Positions 51,577-57,375 of a stretch of DNA of 57,375 nucleotides are shown in pieces; position 1 is the stretch's first letter; every line of letters starts with the position of its first letter. The DNA is from Mucidula mucida (Eukaryota; Basidiomycota; Agaricomycetes; Agaricales; Physalacriaceae). The stretch lies in the NCBI GenBank assembly GCA_015501055.1, contig JADNYV010000228.1, positions 1 to 57,375 of the forward strand. Direction: 5' to 3'. The translations under genes were made by a program, and so were the position numbers. The notes under the pieces were generated by a model. It saw nothing but the letters and a program-made list of their open reading frames with translations, ran no database searches and had not been told where the DNA came from.

Positions 51577-54288
51577 CTAGGCGTTTTTTCCCACACCTAA
51601 AATAGAACCGTTGTACAACCGACGAAGTTGAGGCGCATTTCTGAGCGAGTACTCCGATACCCATGAATCCTCTGTTGGGTCGTAGTCCTTCCATCGTACT
51701 AGGTATTTCCGTTGTGTTCCTGCTTTCGTCTTGAGGTCCTTGTGTCCTAGAATAGCTTCCACTTCATATTCCTCCGTTTCCACCTTGAGTTCCCTCGTGT
51801 CCGGTAAGGTGGTCCTTTCTCCAAATCGCTCGTCTGAAGGGATGTAACGCTTGAGATGCTCCAAATTGATTACTGGGTGCATCGGGTACGTGTCCGGCAG
51901 ACGAAGACGGTAGACTAAGGGATTAATACGTTCCATTACTTCAAAAGGTCCGATGGTCCTTTGAACCAATTTCTTCCCCGTGCCTTCGACGTCGATAAGT
52001 TCCATGGTATGAGGATTGATCAGTACTAGATCTCCGGGAGACAGTTCCTTCACTGCTCGACGTCCTTTGTTGTAAGATCGGGCTTGTCGTTCCTGTGCCA
52101 GCGCTAAAGCATCCCTAGCCGCTTCTCGATGAGCTTGGAGAGAGTCAGACCAGGCTTGCCCTTTCTGACCCAGGTAAGCAGGACGCTCGGGGTTGCTTTG
52201 ATCTCGAAGGATGGCCGCTGCTGTTATCTGCGGCTCATATCCTAGTAGTAGCGAGTTCGGAGTTCGGCCAGTGGATGAGTGTACTGAAGAATTATAAGCC
52301 CGCGCCACTTCGCTAAGCCATTTCGACCAGGAAGTACGATCCTTCGCAACATATGCGCGTAACATCTGTTCGATCGTCGCATTTAGGATTTCGGTTTGTC
52401 CGTCCGTCTGAGGATGATGCGACGTGGACACAGCAAGTACGCCACCGTATTGTTCCATGACTGCTCGCCAGAAATTGGAAGTCCATCTCTTGTCTCGGTC
52501 TGCTATGAGTCTGTCCGGCATCCCGTAGACGTTGATGACTTTCTCGACGAATACTCTGGCGAATTCAAATCGATCCATAGTTCCGTGAGTGGGGATTATC
52601 AGGGCGTATTTCGTGAGTTTGTCCACTACAACGAGGATTGCGTCGTACGCTTGAGTTCCAGACGGAGGTAAACCCGTAATCAAGTCTAGCGAAATCGTGG
52701 AGAACGGTCGGTGGGGTATGTGAGCCGGCCGTAACCCGCCCATCCCAGCTCGTCGGTCGACCTTAATCTTCTGGCAGACGTCACACGAACGCGCGAACTC
52801 CTGAGTATCCTTGGAAAGGTCCTTCCAGTAGAACAGCTCTCTCATTCTCAAGTAAAACTTCACCGGTCCTTCATGAGCAGATTCGTACGCTGTCTCATGC
52901 ATGCGCTTCAGGATTTCCGGGATGAGGGAGGAGGGAACACATAAACGGTGTTTCCAATCGGCATCAATGAAGTAGAGCAATCCGTTGCTGCCCTTCACGA
53001 ATCGCGAGGGTGTCAAGGGAGTGGAAGGGTTTGCAATTTCCGTAACGTAGTAGTTCTTGAGAGATCGATCTTTGGCATATCCTTCTACGAATCGACGTTT
53101 CATCTCCTCATCCATGCCAACTAGTAGGTGCGCTTCATCCTCTTCATCTGGGCCATCGGGTACGCCCGTCTCTTTGACCGGTAGCGGGTAGGTCCAGTGG
53201 TCATCTTTAAGGGAGTCTTCTCGAGAACTTTCTGAGCAACTGGAGCTCGATTCAGATTCATCTTCGCTGGGAGAAGCGCTATGAGCAGCTCCTCGACCTT
53301 TAGACGAAGATTTCTTTCCTGCACTAAGTGGATCAGGAGCGGCGCTATTAGCAGCCATCATTCCTTGTTCCTTCTGCTTCTTTTGTGCTCGAGTCTCCAC
53401 TGCTAAAGTTCCTACCTCGATTAACTCCTCAACCCACATAACCGTAAACGCAGCCTTCATAGCCGGCTTGAAGGACTCCCTTTTCTCAGCCTCTTCTGCT
53501 CGATTTCTAGCGTTCTCGGAAGGCGTGATCGAAGGGATATAGTCCTTTGATGGTGAGAGATGTTCTGGTATTCGTGGTAACCTGGATAGAGGGTCCACAT
53601 TGGAATGAACCTTTCCTGGTCGATGGACGATCTGAAGACCTGGATACGCAGAGAAAACTGCCCCCCAGGCGGCCAAGCGACGGTTCGCGTTCTCGTAAAC
53701 TCGCGCCCATTGTAACGCTGCGTGATCCGTTACCAAGGTGATCTTCTCTCCCTCGACGAAAGGCTGGAATTTCACTAGTGCCTCCTTGACCCCCAAAGCT
53801 TCTCGTTCGGTAGTGCTGTAGTTCCTTTCCGCACTCTTAAGGGTGCGACTCCAGTAGGCGATGACTCTCTCTACATATACAACAGTCTCTTCGAACTCCT
53901 CGGCCCATTCCTGCGTGTTCGGACACTCCATCGACAAGTAGTCCTTACTGATGTTGCTGACCAACACGGGTATTGGTAGTCCAGCTTTGAAAGCTTTGAG
54001 GAGCCGGTCGTAAGTGGGAGTATCCTTCAGGTCTCCGATTCGAATAGCTTGTACCTGTTGCAGGCTGGCTCCAATCGCCACATCGCTTGCATCCGTATAT
54101 AATCGATACGGAACTCCTTGTTGCGCATGTCCTAGTACAGGGGCCCGAGACAGAGCTTCCTTCGCCTGTTGGAATGCTACCTCGTGCTCAGCTAACCAGG
54201 TCCATTTCGTGGCTTTCTTAAGGAGTTGGAACAGCGGAGAGGCGATGAATGCGTAATGGGGAATATACGTCGCGAAGTAAACGACCAT
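51577..54288 (-). CDS. gypsy-3 Pol, C-terminal part: RNase H, integrase, chromodomain
   Basis: 903 codons. It starts in the RT connection (MVVYFATYIPHYAF). RNase H has its first Asp in YTDASDVAIGASLQ, followed by an unusual insertion of about 65 residues, and the Glu in ERNYSTTEREAL. An interdomain linker with two AA[N/H]SA motifs and a Ser-rich run (53200-53370) leads to integrase. That has a zinc region H-x-H (HETAYESAHEG) and C-x2-C (CDVCQKI), the core SLDLITGLP, IADRDKRW and GQTEILNATIEQ, and a GPY/F-type region (GPFEVMERINPLVYRL). It ends with a chromodomain (YEVEAILGHKDL ... YLVRWKDYDPTEDSW). The stop is TAG at 51577-51579 and the next frame continues in the same phase. Confidence 0.92.
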   Translation of the reverse strand: MVVYFATYIPHYAFIASPLFQLLKKATKWTWLAEHEVAFQQAKEALSRAPVLGHAQQGVPYRLYTDASDVAIGASLQQVQAIRIGDLKDTPTYDRLLKAFKAGLPIPVLVSNISKDYLSMECPNTQEWAEEFEETVVYVERVIAYWSRTLKSAERNYSTTEREALGVKEALVKFQPFVEGEKITLVTDHAALQWARVYENANRRLAAWGAVFSAYPGLQIVHRPGKVHSNVDPLSRLPRIPEHLSPSKDYIPSITPSENARNRAEEAEKRESFKPAMKAAFTVMWVEELIEVGTLAVETRAQKKQKEQGMMAANSAAPDPLSAGKKSSSKGRGAAHSASPSEDESESSSSCSESSREDSLKDDHWTYPLPVKETGVPDGPDEEDEAHLLVGMDEEMKRRFVEGYAKDRSLKNYYVTEIANPSTPLTPSRFVKGSNGLLYFIDADWKHRLCVPSSLIPEILKRMHETAYESAHEGPVKFYLRMRELFYWKDLSKDTQEFARSCDVCQKIKVDRRAGMGGLRPAHIPHRPFSTISLDLITGLPPSGTQAYDAILVVVDKLTKYALIIPTHGTMDRFEFARVFVEKVINVYGMPDRLIADRDKRWTSNFWRAVMEQYGGVLAVSTSHHPQTDGQTEILNATIEQMLRAYVAKDRTSWSKWLSEVARAYNSSVHSSTGRTPNSLLLGYEPQITAAAILRDQSNPERPAYLGQKGQAWSDSLQAHREAARDALALAQERQARSYNKGRRAVKELSPGDLVLINPHTMELIDVEGTGKKLVQRTIGPFEVMERINPLVYRLRLPDTYPMHPVINLEHLKRYIPSDERFGERTTLPDTRELKVETEEYEVEAILGHKDLKTKAGTQRKYLVRWKDYDPTEDSWVSEYSLRNAPQLRRLYNGSILGVGKNA

Positions 54289-54290
54289 GC

Positions 54291-55724
54291 CTAGAAACTG
54301 CTGTAGCTCTTGAATGTTCTTCGGCGTTCGAGGTCCATTATAGCCCTCACTTTCTCTTCATGCGTCGACAGACCTAGTCGTGATACTTTCTGCCCGAGAA
54401 GGAGAATACTGTTGAATCCTACGTAGCATTTAGATGGAGAGAGCGTGACCCCGGCCTTTGCTATAGCTCCCAGGACTTGATCTAGGTGCAGTAGGTGCTC
54501 TTCCCAGGACTTGCTGAATACCACGATATCGTCAATGTAGACCAACGCAAAGAGCCATAAATAAGGAGCTAATATGCCTTGCATGAATCGTTGGAAGATA
54601 GACGGTCCGTTCTTCAGTCCAAACGGCATCCTCTTGAACTGCCATAAGCCCATGTGTGAACGAAACGCAGTCAACTCCTTTGATTCATCACTCATTCTTA
54701 ACTGCGTGAATCCTGCCAAGGCATCAAATGAGGAAAGGACTTGAGATCCCGAGAGAGCTTGTAGGATGTCGGATTGCCGGGGAATGGGGAACTCGTCGTT
54801 AATTGTCATAGCGGTTCAATTTTCGATAATCAACTGCCAGTCGGGCCTTTCCATTTCTGAACACTACTACGCATGGCGCCCCCCAAGGGCTGACTGACGG
54901 TTCGATGACATCTGCCTCAATCCACGCATTGATTTGCTTCTCGATGACCTCACGCTTCAATGGCGACGCGTTATACATTGGCAAGGACACAGGATGGGCG
55001 CCTTCTTGATATTCACGGAAGCCCGGACGTCTGCTTCGCCGAGTCGTTCCCCGACTCCAAAGGCTTTCTCGTTCCTCCTCAAGACTTCCTCCAGCCGATT
55101 TTGGATGTCGGGAGGTACGTCGGGTCCAAAATTCACAATTCGGGAATGCTCACTCCGCTGCTGGACGGTTCATCCGGCAGAGCTGTAGTCTTAGGACCCC
55201 ATAGCTCGTCCTGTGAAGTTTCATCATGATCCTTGCCCGCGGCGCTATAAGCAGCCACTCATCCTCCCGATGCTGGGCGCTATGAGCGGCCCGTACATGC
55301 ACCTGGGCGCTATTAGCTGCCCGGTTTGTAACTTCTTGTTCATTCTCTTCACGATGCTGGGCGCTATGAGCAGCCCGCGTATGTTCCTGGGCGTATAAGC
55401 AGCCGGTTCGCAATTTCGTCATCGCTTTCTTCTTGGGCGCTATGAGCACCGATCCTCATCCCCTTTCTCTGCGTCCAACTCGCACTACTATCTCTCTCAA
55501 AAGCTGAGCCGCCTTTCGCTGATCCTCCGCTTCCTCACAGACTTCGGTATGTCCAAGTATTTGTCCGGATCCTTCAAAAATCCTACCACTTCCCCCGTTC
55601 TATGAAACGAGGCGTCGCGCTGGGTTGGCCATGGGATCCTTGGGTCATCCGCCGATATCCAGGTAAGGGGAGCGGCAAGCACAGATCCATCTTCCTGTCC
55701 AGGATTACTTTCTCTACCAGCCAC
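54291..55724 (-). pseudogene. gypsy-3 protease-RT linker and RT, broken by one-base indels
   Basis: From right to left: a post-protease segment (55497-55724), a repetitive linker (55245-55450) that repeats an AAHSAQHRE-type unit, and the RT start (LPMYNASPLKREVIEKQINA, WGAPCVVVFRNGKARLAVDY, 54799-54990). RT core follows with SFDALAGFTQLRM and active site YIDD (about 54540, 54291-54809). Phase changes by one base near 55735, 55000, 54805 and 54315. Those at 54805 and 54315 compensate each other. All RT motifs are intact at the residue level. The indels could be decay or sequencing errors. Confidence 0.85.
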
Positions 55725-57372
55725 TCTTTCCTGCCATCCATGGCTGCGCGCACTTCAATGTTGTACCAGAATTGGCGGGGATAGTATAGTCGTGAGCCGC
55801 TCTAACGTAGCCCTTGTCCTTCTCCGTCTGGCGATCCTGACGCTGACGACGTGCTAAAGCTCGCTTTCCGGCAAATTTCCTGCCTATCGATTCCGCGCTA
55901 AAGGCCCTTCGTACTTCGAAGCCAAGCTCGACGTGCTTTGAACCGGAAGCTTGTATGTAGTACGGCGACTCGCCTACTTTGACACGATGGTCGCCGTTAT
56001 CATAGCGCTGGATGTTAAATTTATAGGACGTCTGGAAGTCTTCGCCTAGTAGTAAAGGAACGTTCATTCCCCTAACGACGTAGGCTTCCGTGGAGAAGCA
56101 CAGAGTAGTCCCTTCGAGAGTCTTCACATACAATGGAATTCGGACGTAGCCTAGGACTTTCGCGTCGCCCGTGAGCTGATAGAGGCGAAGCTTCATTCCC
56201 AGTCGTGGTTTAGGAAATTCGCCATGCTTGAGACAGTATTCCTCTGATAGAAGTGTGATATCAGCTCCGGAATCCAGGCGACCTGCTATAGCTTCGGCAT
56301 CCGGATGCACTAGCCTCACTTCCATCTGCAGCGAGCGAGAGCTCATGGCGTTAAATCCTGGCGGCATAGATCTCGAAGGATGAATGTGTACGACCTTCTC
56401 CGTCTGTGAAGGCTGATTTTTGAGAGGAACATCTTCGTAAGGGACTTCGTTGACAGGCAGATTCCGTACTGCTCGTTGAATCGATTCCTCCATGCTGGCG
56501 GCGCTATTAGCGGCCACCGCGGGAGCCTTCCCTTTCTTAGCCTTCCTCCTTTCCATCTCGCGTCGTCTCCTCGCGTTCCTCGATCCATCAGCGTCTTCGC
56601 GATGCACAGAATAGGCTACGAAAGTGGGAATCTCGGTAATCTCAGTGTTTTCAGAGTCGTACAGGTCAACGCGCTCGTCAGATTCAATAGTAACCTCAAC
56701 AATCATGGCTAAGTATTCTGCCCTATCTTCCTCTAGTTGTGCCGGCGATAACGAGCATTCCACTAACTTGGCCTCCTTCAAGGCAGTCCATCTCCCGTAG
56801 TAGCGACAGTCGCGAGCAAAATGGAATGGGCTGTCGCAGATCCAGCAGGTACGACCGGCTTTGAGAGGTCTAGCACTCTTCACAGAATCATCCCTTGGGA
56901 ACTTGAACTTCCCATCGTTTCCTCGATACGGAGCGCTGCTACTACCCTCCTGAGGTCCATTGCCGCCCCCCGCTCCATGATTATGATGCTTCCGAGAATT
57001 AACCGCGGCGACTTCCTTATTTTCTGCGCCATCGTAATTTAATTCCGTACAACCTGGATCGTCACAGCCGCAGGCCACATGCGCTTCCTTGTAGCGAAAT
57101 CCGTTTCTCTGGAATCGACGGGTAGTATTGGAAAGCCAGGCCGCTACCAGGGCGGACTCGTTTATAGCAGCCGAAGTGGTAAGCGAAAGAATAGATCCTG
57201 TTGAGGTTGTGTTCAACCACAGTCTCCATTCCATGGGCGCGGTGTACAGAATTCGGGCGACAACAGCTGGACCATCGACGTCGTCAGGGTAGAGGAAGGG
57301 GTGCATGGCGAGGCGACGGTTAATAAACTCCTCAGGCGACTCTTTCTCGTGTAAAGATTGTCGGAATCGCAT
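55714..57372 (-). CDS. gypsy-3 Gag (C-terminal part) and protease
   Basis: The frame is already open at the window edge, so the start is missing. A capsid-like helical part (SLHEKESPEEFINRRLAMHP ...) is followed by an extra Cys cluster (CGCDDPGC), a zinc knuckle CWICDSPFHFARDC (about 56790-56835), a basic segment and an AANSAAS motif (56500-56515). An aspartic protease with RLDSGADITLLSEEY (about 56240-56285) and the flap/ending MNVPLLLGEDF completes the frame. Gag and protease share one frame, as in single-ORF chromoviruses. The stop at 55714 results from a one-base phase change next to a conserved AAMDGRKEWLVEKV segment in another phase, so the polyprotein probably continued into RT originally. 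Confidence 0.85.
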   Translation of the reverse strand: MRFRQSLHEKESPEEFINRRLAMHPFLYPDDVDGPAVVARILYTAPMEWRLWLNTTSTGSILSLTTSAAINESALVAAWLSNTTRRFQRNGFRYKEAHVACGCDDPGCTELNYDGAENKEVAAVNSRKHHNHGAGGGNGPQEGSSSAPYRGNDGKFKFPRDDSVKSARPLKAGRTCWICDSPFHFARDCRYYGRWTALKEAKLVECSLSPAQLEEDRAEYLAMIVEVTIESDERVDLYDSENTEITEIPTFVAYSVHREDADGSRNARRRREMERRKAKKGKAPAVAANSAASMEESIQRAVRNLPVNEVPYEDVPLKNQPSQTEKVVHIHPSRSMPPGFNAMSSRSLQMEVRLVHPDAEAIAGRLDSGADITLLSEEYCLKHGEFPKPRLGMKLRLYQLTGDAKVLGYVRIPLYVKTLEGTTLCFSTEAYVVRGMNVPLLLGEDFQTSYKFNIQRYDNGDHRVKVGESPYYIQASGSKHVELGFEVRRAFSAESIGRKFAGKRALARRQRQDRQTEKDKGYVRAAHDYTIPANSGTTLKCAQPWMAGKSGW

Positions 57373-57375
57373 GGA

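Larger units (their letters stand above)
49300..56515 (-). repeat. dispersed 15-16-bp near-palindrome, 14 copies confined to gypsy-3
   Basis: Plus-strand consensus GGCGCTATnAGCnGCC. Copies are at 49300-49315, 49357-49372, 49423-49438, 51418-51432, 51478-51492, 53275-53290, 53341-53356, 55241-55256, 55276-55291, 55306-55321, 55360-55375, 55389-55403 (shortened), 55436-55450 (end altered) and 56500-56515. On the coding strand most read A-A-[N/D/H]-S-A; the two 15-bp forms read C/R-Y-S-A and contain the perfect palindrome GCTATAGC. No full copy was noticed elsewhere in the window. Confidence 0.85.
47496..57375 (-). mobile_element. gypsy-3: large Ty3/gypsy chromovirus with a third ORF, runs off the window
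   Basis: Reading right to left: gag/protease, RT, RNase H, integrase, chromodomain, a long extra frame, polypurine tract and 3' LTR. The 5' LTR and the start of gag are outside. The left flank CAACC (47491-47495) should be the target copy. Almost all coding parts share one phase, interrupted by paired one-base indels, so the ancestral element probably encoded one very long polyprotein. Confidence 0.9.

Overview
The window looks like a transposon-rich piece of a basidiomycete (agaricomycete) genome. The host genes have many short GT-AG introns (about 45-90 nt), typical fungal families (class-3 lipase, MYND-finger protein, MFS transporter, small secreted protein), and more than half of the DNA is made of LTR retrotransposons and one Mutator-like DNA transposon. 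No tRNA, rRNA or CRISPR array was recognised.

Layout. 1-17 is the tip of an LTR of the same gypsy family found further right. 529-1449 (-) is a C2H2 zinc-finger gene. 1903-6758 (+) is an intact, young Ty1/copia element (copia-1) with one 1389-aa gag-pol frame. 6759-19443 is host DNA: a small secreted protein (9058-9472, -), a class-3 lipase (10464-12648, -), a poorly resolved hypothetical gene (about 13561), two paralogous hypothetical genes that share a GC-AG intron (14677-15336 and 17873-19171, +), and a broken 5' end of an AIM9/phosphotransferase-like gene (15726-16640).

19444-40345 is a 20.9-kb nest. An old, dead copia element (copia-2) carries three later insertions: a MULE with 70-bp TIRs and a 9-bp target duplication in gag (20008-23545), a reverse-oriented gypsy chromovirus in the RT region (gypsy-1, 26533-33037), and a second member of that gypsy family in the 3' LTR (gypsy-2, 34363-40114). 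All insertion ends were placed from target-site duplications. The gypsy-1/2 family shows a primer site complementary to its own predicted mRNA 5' end (Tf1-type self-priming) and a compact -1 frameshift cassette at the gag/pol junction. Gypsy-2 also has a duplicated protease domain.

40346-47495 is host DNA again: a second AIM9-like relic, an MFS transporter (41735-43436, +), a MYND-finger gene (43739-45013, +), a fragment of the lipase family, a SnoaL/NTF2-like gene (45823-46452, -) and an SDR gene (46737-47495, -) whose 5' end is cut by an insertion.

47496-57375 (-) is the 3' part of a large gypsy chromovirus (gypsy-3) running off the window. Its most unusual features are a 1254-codon third reading frame between pol and the 3' LTR, ending in an RS-rich region and a further C-terminal part; a single UAG separating pol from this frame in the same phase; and at least 14 copies of a 15-16-bp near-palindrome (GGCGCTATnAGCnGCC), which in the coding strand repeatedly encodes a small A-A-[N/D/H]-S-A peptide at the linkers between polyprotein domains. 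This element is the best candidate here for something not described before.
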